Shown: positions 10,068-20,424, counted from the stretch's first letter. The stretch: DNA of 21,478 nucleotides from Hymenopellis radicata (GCA_015501595.1 JADNRX010000813.1:1-21478); one strand, 5' to 3'. Made by a program: numbers and translations. Notes: generated by a model not told the origin, from the sequence alone.

Positions 10068-10420
10068 TTGATCCAGGGGTAGTAGTCACAGTTATCGTCG
10101 ACATTGATTGAAAGGGAGTTATATAATACAATATATTCATCAACTCGATATTGAGCGCCGTACATTGTCCCTAGACTGTAGGCTAGTTGCACGAAATTCC
10201 AACCTTATGATACGCAAGTCGACGCTTATTTTTCCTGGCAGAGAGCAGCGAAGGAAGTACTTTCGAGAGTGCAAACACGTTCACCTAAAACTTTGATGCC
10301 TGCCGAAGACCCCCCGAGCCATGGCGCGGGGGCTATCGACGTGTATGATGCACCCCAATCACGCAGACACTTCCAAGAGATGACAAATGGGTGCGGCGGA
10401 GATAGCAGCGCCGAAAGAGA
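10068..10420. other. No gene seen
   Basis: Only short frames are open (62 codons plus, 88 codons minus), with no domain or splice logic. The GC content rises toward the repeat region that follows. Confidence 0.4.
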
Positions 10421-10424
10421 GCCG

Positions 10425-10650
10425 AGGACCGTCTGCGGCGACGTACGGTCAAGCGTTAGCCAGTCACACTTGGCGGACTGTATCCGAGTCAAAGTGCTAA
10501 GAACTTTGAGAGGGTGATGTTGACGATAATAGCGCCGACATGTATGATGTAGTACGACGAGCAGAGGCGACGTGTAGTCGACCGCTGGCCAGCCACCTCT
10601 TCCGGACTGTATCCGAGGTCAAGGTGGTGGTACGAGAGAGAGAGAGGGCG
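10425..10650 (+). repeat. Imperfect tandem duplication, about 129-bp period
   Basis: The 15-mer cggactgtatccgag occurs at 10474-10488 and 10603-10617, and the flanks align loosely: gttagccagtcacactt against gctggccagccacctct before it, and tcaaagtg against gtcaaggtg after it. The two units are well diverged, so the duplication is old. The second unit ends in an (ag)n run at about 10634-10645. It sits just left of a transposon-end-like repeat cluster. Confidence 0.5.
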
Positions 10651-10672
10651 GGATGATCGAGCGATCCCGCCC
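10646..10672. repeat. Strong GC-rich hairpin
   Basis: The arm gggcgggat (10646-10654) pairs perfectly with atcccgccc (10664-10672) across a 9-base loop. No T tract or gene end adjoins it. It could be a transposon end, a structured element, or a remnant of an inverted repeat; nothing in the sequence decides. Confidence 0.55.
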
Positions 10673-10771
10673 GTCGCGACACACGATGTTGGCACTGTTT
10701 GGCTCACTCTTGGATCGGCAAGCCGGCATTGACCACTTTAGGACTTTCTTGGAACTTGACCATTGTCAGTG

Positions 10772-10945
10772 TCACTCGACTTCAAGTCGGCGACTTGGAT
10801 CTACTGATCGACTTCAAGTCGCGGTAACATCGCCAAAAGCACCGTCTGCAGGACAGTAGCACGCCATTGTGATCCCCTCGGAGCTCCTCACTGGTCGACT
10901 TGTAGTGGAACGGTGGACTACGACGTAAAACTACAAGTCGACACC
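10772..10945 (+). repeat. Second cluster of transposon subterminal repeats
   Basis: The stretch begins tcactcgacttcaagtcgg, matching the left-end block at 12870 in the same orientation, followed by atcgacttcaagtcgcgg, an inverted gtcgacttgtagt and aaaactacaagtcgac. CGACTTCAAGTCG is a perfect 13-bp palindrome around its central C. The outermost 24-bp terminal block seen at 5441 and 12810 is absent, so this is a partial end. It lies immediately upstream of the pseudogene at 10988. Confidence 0.5.
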
Positions 10946-10987
10946 CCTTCTGGTTGTCTTTATTTATCAGGACCTAGGATTTAAATC

Positions 10988-12637
10988 ATGGCGTCTTCGA
11001 CGGCTGGGCGTGGACCAAGTAAGTTGTATCTTACATTCACGGTCATTGACTTAATCGTTCATAGTTCGCAGCACTACGAAGATCTATAACTTTTCGTTAC
11101 GTCCCCAAAGGATTTCATTGCCCTTCCCCCTCAGGACGCGTAACATTCGCATGTATCCAAACTTTACATTCGGCCTTGACAATCCCTTGAATACACCCCA
11201 AATATTTCGGCCATCTCGCGTTAATACCATCTTCCGAATCCCTTCAATCCGCCAATAACTCTGGCCGGTGGCCTTTCTCCAACTGAGTCTTGTCTCCTAC
11301 TGCAAAGCACTTCCCTCTCCGGAACGTTATTGGAGCATATGTCAAAAACCTCGACGATGCTGAGAATTTGGTTAGGGCTGGGATACCTTGCGGCTTGTTC
11401 ATCCCATGGATAGAGCAGATGCGGTTCGTGTTGACCGGTGGATCGAGGAACCTCTCACAACCTGCGCATACACGGACGCCGCTGTCCCGCACCCAGTCAT
11501 TTTCAGAGGGCAACCTTACGATCTCGAGAGGTACCGCGCCATGGCTAAATTCGCATACGACAAGACCTCTCCGGGGAGCAATTGGGGAGTAGTGGATGCA
11601 CCACCAGCTCCTCAACTTGATTCGCAGCAGCTTTCCGTGCAGGGCGCCTTCCAGAAGTATTCGTTCATCCTTTCGATTCAAAACACAAGCCTTGTAAGTA
11701 ATGGCGTAATGGCGTTGATCGTTAGCCGTTTCTTAATAGCCTTGCTAGATTCTTCTCGCTCGTCCCACAAGCACAAGCAAGGCAATCAGGACCGCAACAA
11801 ATTCCTCGACGTTGACTTCGCCTCTCGTGCCACGTTCTTCCTGAGTGGATGCGGGCTTCACGCGACATCGGCAAGGACTTTGACCAGAACGCAAGGTCTA
11901 ATCCCAAGGTCAATCGTGGTTACGCCTTGCCTGATCATAGCTTTATCACTGCAATAAGCCCGATTCATATGCCGCGAAGCGGAGGAATGACGTGCAAACA
12001 AAGTTGATGGACTGTATAAAGGCCGGGGAGCTAAAGGTACCCTTTCTACTGCTTACTTTTTCATTAACTAACCTTTGAACAGGGCACTATCGATCTTGCT
12101 AAGATGGGGACGGCACCGGTGTTGTGGCGAGATCAACCTCTACCAAACCCACTACCGGGGAATGTCATTTCGGAGATCTTTTGGGAATTATTCGAGATCA
12201 ACTTCCGATACGAGCTCGTAGCCCTCGATCGACTCTGCTACCAATTCAAGCCTGCCAACTTTCAACAAACAAGTCAGCCATTTGACGAGTTGGATGCCTC
12301 AAGTACCGGTGACCGCGAGATCCGCATTCTCGGTTGCATCCCCCATTTCAACGGACGACTCGTTCCAGAAGGGCCTGGCGTTGGACGTGCGGGCTTCGCC
12401 TCATCCGATATCGAGGAACGTCGTGGCGCATTGTTGGGTCTATTCTGCATCATGCGAGGTTGGACAAAGATGGAAAAGATGACCGCCGGAACCATCGAGC
12501 GTGCCGTTGCGATAGAATCTGCGAAGGATGTCAGCATCGCGATCCTTAATGAGTTCGAGCATAGGCTAGCGCATCACTACGTCGGGTGCTTTGTAGCATG
12601 GTTCAGAAGGGCGCCTGTACTACCACACGGACTATGA
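10988..12637 (+). pseudogene. Broken member of a basidiomycete-expanded protein family of unknown function
   Basis: Segments of one protein appear in order but in shifting frames: MASSTAGRGP with a splice near 11020, then RMYPNFTFGLDNPLNTPQIF, NNSGRWPF followed by an in-frame TGA, HFPLRNVIGAYVKNLDDAEN, VPHPVIFRGQPYDLERYRAM, DRNKFLDV, NRGYALPDHSFITAISPI, and a long intact 3' exon from 12083 (intron 12037-12082) to TGA at 12635 that includes EIFWELFEINFRYELVALDR. I know this arrangement (IGAYV..AENLVRAGIP, RGYALPDPGLF, REILWELFELNFRFELLALD) from many uncharacterised Agaricomycete proteins. At least four lesions break it: a frameshift after FRIPSIRQ, the TGA near 11285, a 1-base loss near 11420, and shifts near 11840 and 12005. 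Its function is unknown. It lies between two transposon-end clusters. Confidence 0.6.
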
Positions 12638-12809
12638 AAACAGTTTCCCAAATTTTTTTCAGAATTTTTAGATTAACATTGTACTCCCAGTATGCTACAT
12701 TTAATGTACACTTTTCCACTGAATCTTGAGACCGTCTGGAATTTATTCGTTGTGCAATCTTCAATTGAAGTTGCGTTTGCAAGACTTTCTGACTGATTGC
12801 CGTGGAGCC

Positions 12810-12942
12810 GAAGCACGTGGCTTGAGCCAAATCAGGCTTTTTTGCGCTCCCTCTCACCACCACCCCGTCACTCGACTACAAGTCGGGACGGTTGCTCTAC
12901 GGTTACAAACCGAGGGATAGGAGCTGCCCGACTGCAAGTCGC
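12810..12942 (+). repeat. Left terminus and subterminal repeats of the transposon
   Basis: The 24-base block at 12810-12833 is shared with 5441-5464. Three motif copies follow: ctcgactacaagtcggg (about 12876), acggttacaaaccgaggg (about 12899) and cccgactgcaagtcgcagc (about 12927). The order and spacing parallel the array at 5499-5575. These are probable transposase-binding sites by analogy with CACTA elements. Confidence 0.6.
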
Positions 12943-12947
12943 AGCTA

Positions 12948-15900
12948 ATGCCGAAATCCAGATGCGTTTACTGCAATGCCCAGCTCAAGTCGGACAATCT
13001 TGTCAGTGTCAACGCTCACAACCGAGCGTGCAAGAAATATCACGCAGCATACAGGAGGCTCTTCAAGCCGCAGAGGAAAAGTCTCCTTGCCTCGGTTAGA
13101 TCGAAAGACTTTGCACGGAGGACTTGCGAAGGCCAGCACGCGAAGACATTGGGCAAAAGAAACAGCTAAACAGCCAGAGGATGTATGTCTTTTTTGCTTA
13201 TGTTCTGCTTGATCTAAACTAAACTGTTCTTAGGATGTATCCATGCGACCCGCCCCATGAATGCACGCAGATAATGATTCTGAGATGGCCATGGATGTGG
13301 ATGCCACGCTCCAGCCGACTTGGACATTGGTGCCGGGCCTATGGAGTATGAACTGGACGGCGAGCCTCTAGCTGCTGCTCGTGCTCGCAGTCCTTCTCCT
13401 CCTCGTGCTCACACTCTCCTTTCTCGCCTCCTTCGTCCTGGTGCTCGCACTCCTTCTCCTCCTCTCGTGCTCGCACTCCTTCTCCCCCTCCTCTTGGAAA
13501 GCGAATACGTCGTGTACCCCAAGCTTTGAAGGATTTTATCCCGAGCTCGCTTGCTCCAGTTCAAATTATCACAGTTTGCGCCACTCTTCGCTGCGCCAGA
13601 AGTTCCAGCTGCCAGCCCTCCTGCCTCGCCTGTGCCTGATGTTCGAACCCCTTCTCCCCTCATTCCCGACGTCACTGTCAGCGCAGTCGATGAATTTGGT
13701 ATCCGCCGGGTATATACGTCTTGGCCTTCCCGACTTCCCGAGGAGGACATGTCATTGGAAGATATTGCGGAAGTTGGGGCGTTCCGGGGCGGACAGGTGT
13801 ATCAAGATAGGGATGATTTGATTGTGTATGGAGTGAGCAAGAAGGACATAAAGGCTCCTCCACGTCGCTGGTTCGATCCGTTCAAGTCTGCTACAGAGTT
13901 TCTTATGGTCGACTGGCACTATTCTGGATCCGCAGTGAAATCCATCGCCGACAGCAATCGTCTGTTTCGTGACTATCTTCGGCGACCCGACTTTGTTCAG
14001 GAAGAAATACCCCCACGCTTTGACGTGGAAACGTGTGCCAGGAAACTGGACGACGCGAAGCTTGACCTCGTTCGCGACAACCCCATCTCCCCATCTTCTC
14101 TACGAATGTCTGGAAGATGACGACTCTGTCCGTCCCCATGCCGTGCCGTGGTCGTCCCTGTCCTGAATCAGACGCGCCACAGCTCGAGATACCCCAATTT
14201 GCGCATCGACGGCTGTTGGAGGTCATCGTGTCCAACTTCAAGACCTCTCAATTCAACGACTTGCAATTGGCTGGGTTTGAGGAGTGGTGGTTCCGTACAC
14301 AGGTGCACATCGTCAGCGTGTCTATGGAGAGTGTTATACCTCCCCGCGCTTTCTGGAGATGGAAAAGAGGTCAAGATGGCCCAAGCGGAGTTGGACGCAC
14401 ACCGGGAGCCTGAAATGGCGAATGTAGAGAATGTGGTGGTTCCCATGATCTTGTATTCGGACTCCACTCGTTTGGCGAACTTTGGTGATGCAGCGCTGTG
14501 GCCAGGATATTTCTTCAACGGCCTTTTGTCCGAATACGTACGCCTTTTACCGCAATCGTTTTCGGCTCACCACTTTGCCTACTTTCCAACGGTACGTACT
14601 GCATTCGCCTTTGGAACATCATCTTACGAATTTCTAGCTGCCTGATTGGATTCAAGACCGGTACATGAAGGAATTCGGAGTTGCAGCTTCGCCCGAGGTC
14701 CTAACTCACCTGCGCAGGGAACTCATGCAGGCTGCGTGGTCGACACTTTTGTCAGACGAAGAGTTCATGTCTGCGTACCGCGATGGCGTACTTGTAGAGT
14801 GCTTTGATGGCATCTTGCGACGTCTTTTCCCCGGTTCTTTTGCTATTCAGCTGACTACGTCGAAAAGTAAGTGTTAGTTTTCATCTTGTTGGACCAGCTA
14901 ATTGGTATACAGGGTGTTACTAGCATGTATTCGCTCCTTGGGGGAATGCCCGTGTCCGCGGTGCATGGTCAAAAAGAAGAATATCCCGTTATTCGGCCTA
15001 GTACGTGACATGAAGAATCGGCAAAAGCACCCTCGTATCGATAGCCAAGCTCGACGTAATCTGGTTGAGAAGGCACGCAAGCTCATCTTCGACAAGGGCA
15101 AATCGGTCAAGAGCAGTTTTATTGACGGACTACTCAAGGCAACATCTGGCGTACCAACACGCGTAAGTGTCGAGATTTCGCTCCCTGAGCAATACTGATG
15201 ATATATCAGAATGCTTTTCGGAATTTCTCCAGGAGGTCGACCCAGATGCGAATTATTTTCAACTCTTTGTCTCTGACGTCCTCCATGAATGGGAGATTGG
15301 CGCTTGGCTATCGCTTTCACGCATATTATCCGGATCTTATATACTCTTCCCCCGAAAAGCTAGAAGAGTTCAATGCGCGTTTCCGACAAGTACCAACCTT
15401 TGGGCGTTTTACGATTCGAAAGTTCCGCACTCGCGTGTCGGACATGAAGCAGTTTGCCGCGCGAGATTACGAGGATGTTCTACAGGTTGGCTGTCTCTAT
15501 TCTGGGGTTCGTTCAAAAACTAACTGTCCATAGTGCATCATCCCTTGCATGGAAGGCCTCCTCAAGCCCGCTAACGATAAGATCGTCCATGATCTCCTCT
15601 TTGAATGCTGCACCTGGCATTCCCACGCAAAGAGTCGTCTTCACTCCGACTCTAGCCTGCATCACTTTGATGCTGTTACTCGCCGTCTCACGGACGGCCT
15701 CCGCCTTTTCCAAAAGAGCGTCTGCCCCAAGTATGAGACTACGGAGACGCCAAAGGAGGCCGCGGCTCGCGTTCGCAGCGAGGCTCGCAGGGCGGCTCAA
15801 ACGACCGCATCAGGTTCTGTCCCTCTTCCTACTGCAGCTCCCTCGACCCAGAAGCCACGTAAGAAGACCGTCAAAACGGAGTACAATTTGGATACGTACA

Positions 15901-17357
15901 AGATTCACGCGATTCCAGATGTGCCGGCCTGCATCCGTGAGTTTGGTACTACAAATGGTTATAGCACGATGGCGGTAAGTCCAAGGCGTTCATTTGTTGA
16001 GAGTACAGATCTCATTGTTCATAGGGAGAGTGCGAGCATGCCCGTCCTAAAACGACATACCGAGTTCGTACCAATAAACGGAAGTTTGTCCACCAGATCA
16101 AGAAAATCGAGACTCGCCAACGGCGCTTGCGGATCATTCGTGAAAAGGACGAGTTACGAGAACGATGGATGAAAGAGGTTCGAGGCCACGATGGACGGAC
16201 GAAGGATGGCAAACGCAAGGACACAGCTGCGAGACCAAGAGGCATCGAAGAAGTAGCCGCCTCCGATCCCAAAGCACACCACCATATCTCGACTTCCAAG
16301 AGGTACCCGCAGCCGCTACTCGAGTTTGCTCAGCAAGATCCAGAGGACATCGCTCTCAAGGCATGTTGATGTCGGCACATACTGTGTTTAGACTGACTAA
16401 CCATACTTAGAATTTCATGCGCAAGCTCCACATCCATATTCTCGAGCGCCTGGGTGTTCAGCCTGCGGATGGCGTGTCCTTTTCAGACGAGGAGCGCCTC
16501 CGAGTTCGCATCAAAAAGGACACGATGTACTTTCACAAGGTCCTACGCCTCAACTATACCTCGTACGATCGTCGCCGACAGCAAGATATCATTAACCCAG
16601 CGACAAAAGCCGATATCATGATGCTCGCAGACCCAGCCGATCAAAACACCCACCCCTACTATTATGCCCGCGTACTTTCCATCTTTCATGTCAAGCGCGT
16701 CACGCGGATCCGGAGGAAAATATCACCATCTGGAGATCTTGTGGATCCGTTGGCTTGCTCTCGATGAAGCACGGCCTGCAGGTTTCGTCCATCGTCGCTT
16801 TATCAAGTTGGATTTGCGGACGCCAACGATCCTGAGGCGTTTGCCTTTGTTAGTCCGGACAATGGGCTTCGTGCTGTGCAGCTCGTCCCGAATTTCGTTC
16901 GCCGGAAGACGAACAACAAGCTGTACAAGTCTATAGCCAGGCGACCTAGCGAGGGCGACCTAGACTGGTTTCGATTTTACGTGAACAGGTAAGCCTTTGA
17001 ATTATACAGTTTGTCCCTACTAATTCGCATTTCCAGTTTTGTGGATCGTGACATGTTTCACCGCTTTACTGGCAACGGGATTGGACATCGTTCGACCTAT
17101 CAAGCTACGAAGATCTTCCGTGAACAATGTGACCGCGCATATGGCGCATGGGTTCCAGGTGCGGCGAACAAGATGGACGAGGAGGATATCGATTTGGACG
17201 AGACTGGTCAGCAGTCGAGCCAGAGATTGATGGCGGTTGGATTACGAGAAGAAGAGTGATTGAAGACTTTGAAGACGACGATCCCCGGCCGACTGCAGAT
17301 GACAGCGATGAAGAGGACGAGGAGGAGGAGGACGTCTTGGATGAGGGGAGTGAGTAG
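12948..17357 (+). pseudogene. Plavaka-like transposase, multiply disrupted
   Basis: The protein can be followed in order. An N-terminal C2HC finger (CVYCNAQLKSDNLVSVNAHN) is followed by a Pro/Ser/Arg-rich linker (about 13360-13500), then RRWFDPFKSATEFLMVDWHY, ESDAPQLEIPQFAHRRLLEV, VVPMILYSDSTRLANFGDAA, CPCPRCMVKKKNIP, TFGRFTIRKF, YKIHAIPDVPACIREFGTTN, LRLNYTSYDRRR, LEILWIRWLALDEARPAGF and VDRDMFHRFTGNGIGH, ending in an acidic tail (DSDEEDEEEEDV). This order matches basidiomycete Plavaka transposases, a CACTA/KDZ-related group with an RNase H-like core. Clean introns remain at 14593-14638 and about 15163-15209. Lesions include an extra A near 13160 leading to TAA at 13167, TGA at 13258, and frameshifts near 13305, 13470, 14095 and 16815. 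It cannot make an active enzyme. Confidence 0.75.
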
Positions 17358-17536
17358 AAGATGACTTGATAGACAAGCTCGGGTACGGAGACCCATAGAT
17401 TAGGTATGGCTTCGTATTTGCTCGGTTTCCTCACTGACGCCTTTTCCAAAGATCATATGCATGTATTACGGATAATCGAATATTTTTTTTTTGGCGAAAT
17501 CGCGTACAAGATGTGTAGGTACAGAATTCAAGAGTA

Positions 17537-18439
17537 CTAGTCGACGAAAGATTGAGTGGAGAGGTGAGTGGCAGCAGGGTTGAGAACTTGGTCGATGAAT
17601 TCAGGTCTACGGAAAGGTGAGTCGACCGGAGCTCGAATGAACGGCGTGCTGACCTTTTTGGCGTCTTTAGCAGCTCCTCCAGTGGCGCAGAGGCCGCAGA
17701 GAGAGCGCGTGTACGCGCTGGTGTGGGCGGCGGCATCGTGAACGGGGAACGGCGGACAAGATCCAGGGCGTAACTGGAACGCGTTGATGCCAAGGAGGGC
17801 GCAGGAACTAGGATACAGTGAGTTTTCTTTCTTAAATACGAAGAATAACGCACCTGATACTCTTTTCTCCAGAAATCTGGCGAGTGCTATCGTCTGACGA
17901 GTCCAAGGAGGCAGGCGAGGTTTGGAAGGATGGACGCCGTAGGGCCGTGAAGAGCCCGCAGAGAGCGCGCGCATACGCGGTGGTGTGGGCGGCGGGATCG
18001 TGAATCGGGAACGGCGGGCATGATCCTGGGCGAAATCCGAGGGCGGTGGCTGCCAGAACATCGTAGCTGCTGTTTTGGTGTAAGTTTTTGGCTTGCAGAA
18101 TGGACCATCACGCACCTAATGCCCTTTTTGACAGCAGTTGGCGCATCCTGGGATGCGGCTGACCCTTCGGAGGACCGACGACGCAGCTGAAGGGCGACGA
18201 ACAGGAAAAACGGATCGAAATGGCGCAAGAGAGACGGCAAGGGAGAGTAAGTGAAAAAATGGCTATATTTCATAAAGACTTACCTTTTCCTTCAAGTAAG
18301 GCAATGCCACACGAATGGTAATCAAGACGGCCGCGTTTTTGAGCCATGCCGGAGGAACGAGACGAGGCATTGAAGACTGGTCGGTTTGGAGGCGGCGGTA
18401 GTAGCTGAGGAGACGGCGCGGGAATAGCGGTGATTGCAT
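17537..18439 (-). CDS. Unrecognised transposon-linked protein, long form with internal duplication (237 aa)
   Basis: The model is complement of 17537-17807, 17854-18069, 18116-18186 and 18284-18439, with introns of 46, 46 and 97 nt. It runs from ATG at 18439 (MQSPLFPRRLLSYYRRLQ) to TAG at 17537-17539 with no lesion. Exon 1 is 156 nt, exactly as in the short copy at 1226-1838, and intron phases agree (0, 2, 2). Compared with that copy it has 79 extra codons, produced by tandem duplication of the second half of one exon, the intron and the first half of the next. So the C/H-rich block appears twice (CPPFPIHDPAAH...C..F and CPPFPVHDAAAH...C..C); the first repeat has lost the last Cys. It converges on the transposase, whose stop lies 180 bp away. 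Upstream codons lack an ATG, which fixes the start. Function unknown. Confidence 0.6.
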
Positions 18440-18490
18440 CCGCTCCCGGTTCACACGTCGTTTAAGGTTCTTTCTCCCGCCATCGTCGTC

Positions 18491-19194
18491 GATTTGCTTG
18501 CTCAAATTCGACTCGCCGCTGTTCCCCTGGACGACCCCAACCTGCGTTTATCCCCCTCGCAACCGCCTTCTCCCATCCAACGACCATCTCGCGCGTATTC
18601 CCAGGCTATTTCTCGTCTCAGGTCTGTGTACCCTCTCCTCTGTACATGGTTTAGATATCGACATTTGTTTTGGATGGCGTCGCGGGACATGGGCTCATTC
18701 ACTTGCCTCGTGTGATGGCGCTGTACTGTGCTGTGCTGACTAGCTATTGGAATTGCGGTCGTGGACGCTACCTCGTCCGACGCTTGCTTTGAGGATTCGA
18801 CGTCTGTCCGATGCGTCTGCATTAATCCTGAGGTGAGGTTTGATTCGATTCGGCGGCTTTGGTGTACTTATGACGAGGGGTACAGTGTCCGTCGATGGAA
18901 GCTTCGACATCTGCGAAACCGAGGCGATGTAGCGGGTGTCTCTTCGCTGTATACTGCTCGGACAAGGCTTTTCAGCGCGTCTGCATCCCAAATACCGTCT
19001 CTTGCTCTCGCTCTATGTGTATGTTCTCACGTGTCAAGCTTCTCCGCCTCTCTAACGGCAGATACACATAGACCCCGAAATGGTTTTGACGCGCAAACCC
19101 TTGATGACAGCGCTCTCCTCTATCTCCTGGATGCAGTCCCAAAGAGCCGCCCTCCAAGTAGGCACGCAGGGTATCGGGTATCTTGGGTGAGGAC
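18491..19194. other. No supportable gene; mixed degenerate sequence
   Basis: A plus frame from about 18450 to 18623 (LAQIRLAAVPLDDPNLRLSP) is open up to a splice-like gtctgt but has no recognised domain and begins antisense to the minus-strand gene. A 161-codon plus frame at 18761-19246 and minus-strand frames show no family pattern. The upstream exons of the GH16 fragment ought to lie here, but I could not identify them. Confidence 0.3.
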
Positions 19195-19388
19195 ATGGGC
19201 CGACTTGGCAACGCCGGCTGCGGCGTTTAGATCCAGAACACGGTGAGCTACGGTCCGCCCTTCAACGCTAATGGTGGAGGATGGTGAGCGTTAGATCCCA
19301 TTCGTTATCGACGCGGGGCTAATTTCAGCGAGATAGGTATGCTATGGAGCGCACCTCCACGTACATCAAGATATGGTTCTGGTCGAGG
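19195..19388 (+). pseudogene. GH16 endo-beta-glucanase fragment with in-frame TAG
   Basis: The frame reads LGNAGCGV, a TAG at 19228-19230, IQNTVSYGPPFNANGGG, and after a 53-nt intron (19284-19336) YAMERTSTYIKIWFWSR. This is the conserved C-terminal region of basidiomycete GH16 laminarinase-like enzymes (SYGPPFNANGGGWYAMERT, then a hydrophobic beta strand). Relatives have Gln where the TAG stands, so a single CAG-to-TAG change explains it. The catalytic ExDxxE region, which lies upstream in the family, is not found, and the frame breaks off after FWSR, where unrelated sequence and then the MFS fragment follow. The enzymes normally act outside the cell on beta-1,3/1,4-glucans. Confidence 0.6.
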
Positions 19389-19577
19389 TAAAGAAAATGC
19401 CCTCCGAACTACTTCCAGCGGCGCATACTCACGTATTATCTCTCAGTGTCTACGGCAACTTCAACTGCCCATACACGAGAACGTCGCCGTGTACGGATTG
19501 TATTTGAGGAAGTCGAATCCCGCGAGTATGTCTGCTTTTATGTTATTCAATGTATCTATACTGACAATCTCACATAG

Positions 19578-20424
19578 CTGGAAGCACGTCTTCGGAAAAG
19601 CTTTCGCTCGTCCCGTGGCTTTATTCATTTACGAACCTATTGTCCAAGTAATCGCGGTGTACAGCGCCTTCGTCTATGGTGTCTTTTATAGAGCGTACAC
19701 GAGTTCGCTGGCCTCATCTCTGTCCTGACAAGACGGCGTATACAAGTGTTCCTCACGACGATTCCAACGATATTCAAAGTCGTTTATCACGAAGACATCG
19801 GCGTCGCAGGTCAATGCTCGATTTACTTGTATCTGAACAAGAAGAATAATGGCGTTGGTCGCCCTGAATTTCGAGTTCGTGAGTGCCAGTCGACTTGCCC
19901 CCACAAAGTTGCGGAAGTTATTTTGCCGCGTAGCTGCTATGATCCCTGGTTCCGTGATTTTCCCTCGGGATGCTCATATCCGGCTGGTGCGCTGATCAAG
20001 GCGTACATTGGATCGGTATGGACATCGGGCTCGCGTCAGTAGGATGCGGAGCCATCCTTATTCTTCAAAGTGTTCAAGCTTACATTGTCGACACGTTTGC
20101 GTTGTACGCTGCTTCCGGTAAGATTCCTTCAACATTCGCTGACGTTTACTGATCTCGCTCTCAGCACTATCCGCTGTGGCGTGTCTACGTGCTCTAGCAG
20201 GTTCGGATTCCCGCTCTTTGCTCCGGCGATGTATAATGCTTTCGAGTATGGTGAGGGTGTGACGGCGCTCGCTGTCATATCAATCACTATAGGGTGTCCT
20301 GCGTAAGTCGCCCTTCCTTCTACCTCGACGAGAGTCCAATCTAAATCTCTGGCTTAGACCGTTTCTGTTTTGGAAGTATGGACAACGAAGTAGAGAAAAG
20401 AGTCGACATTCGAAGAAGGAATGA
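19578..20424 (+). pseudogene. C-terminal half of an MFS transporter (polyamine/drug type), disrupted
   Basis: The remnant contains the last six or so membrane segments of a major-facilitator transporter: FGKAFARPVALFIYEPIVQV, FLTTIPTIFKVVYHEDIGVA, NNGVGRPEFRV joined over intron 19879-19933 to PAMIPGSVIFP, GMLISGWCADQGVHWIGMDI, VQAYIVDTFALYAAS joined over intron 20118-20164 to ALSAVACLRAL, FGFPLFAPAMYNAFEYGEGV, and over intron 20303-20357 PFLFWKYGQRSREKSRHSKK with TGA at 20422-20424. GRPEFR, HWI, VDAFTLYAAS and FPLFAPAMYN are hallmarks of fungal DHA1-type carriers. Frameshifts occur between VYGVFY and FLTTIP (about 19690-19745), near 19965 and near 20200. The N-terminal half is missing. The acceptor at 19577 is the likely start of the first surviving exon. 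Confidence 0.7.

Larger units (their letters stand above)
12810..18490 (+). mobile_element. Plavaka-like (CACTA-type) DNA transposon copy, right end not found
   Basis: The copy comprises a left end with subterminal repeats (12810-12942), a disrupted multi-exon transposase on the plus strand (12948-17357), and a convergent minus-strand gene (17537-18439). Similarity to the left copy in this window ends near 18490 against 1880, so that is a minimum right limit. The terminal block starts with or near CACGTGG; CAC ends are typical of CACTA relatives. I find no inverted copy of the left end on the right side, so the right end is deleted, diverged or further on. No target-site duplication can be defined. 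Confidence 0.7.

Noticed and set aside
10646..10672. Intrinsic transcription terminator
   Set aside because: There is no T tract and no bacterial gene context; it is noted only as a hairpin.
12603..12863. 86-codon minus-strand frame at the transposon left end
   Set aside because: It spans the pseudogene 3' end and the terminal repeat; its only resemblance is the transposon-derived peptide shared with 5441-5475.
13381..13821. Leu-rich 146-codon frame suggesting a membrane protein
   Set aside because: It is the out-of-frame reading of the transposase's Ser/Pro/Arg-rich linker repeats.
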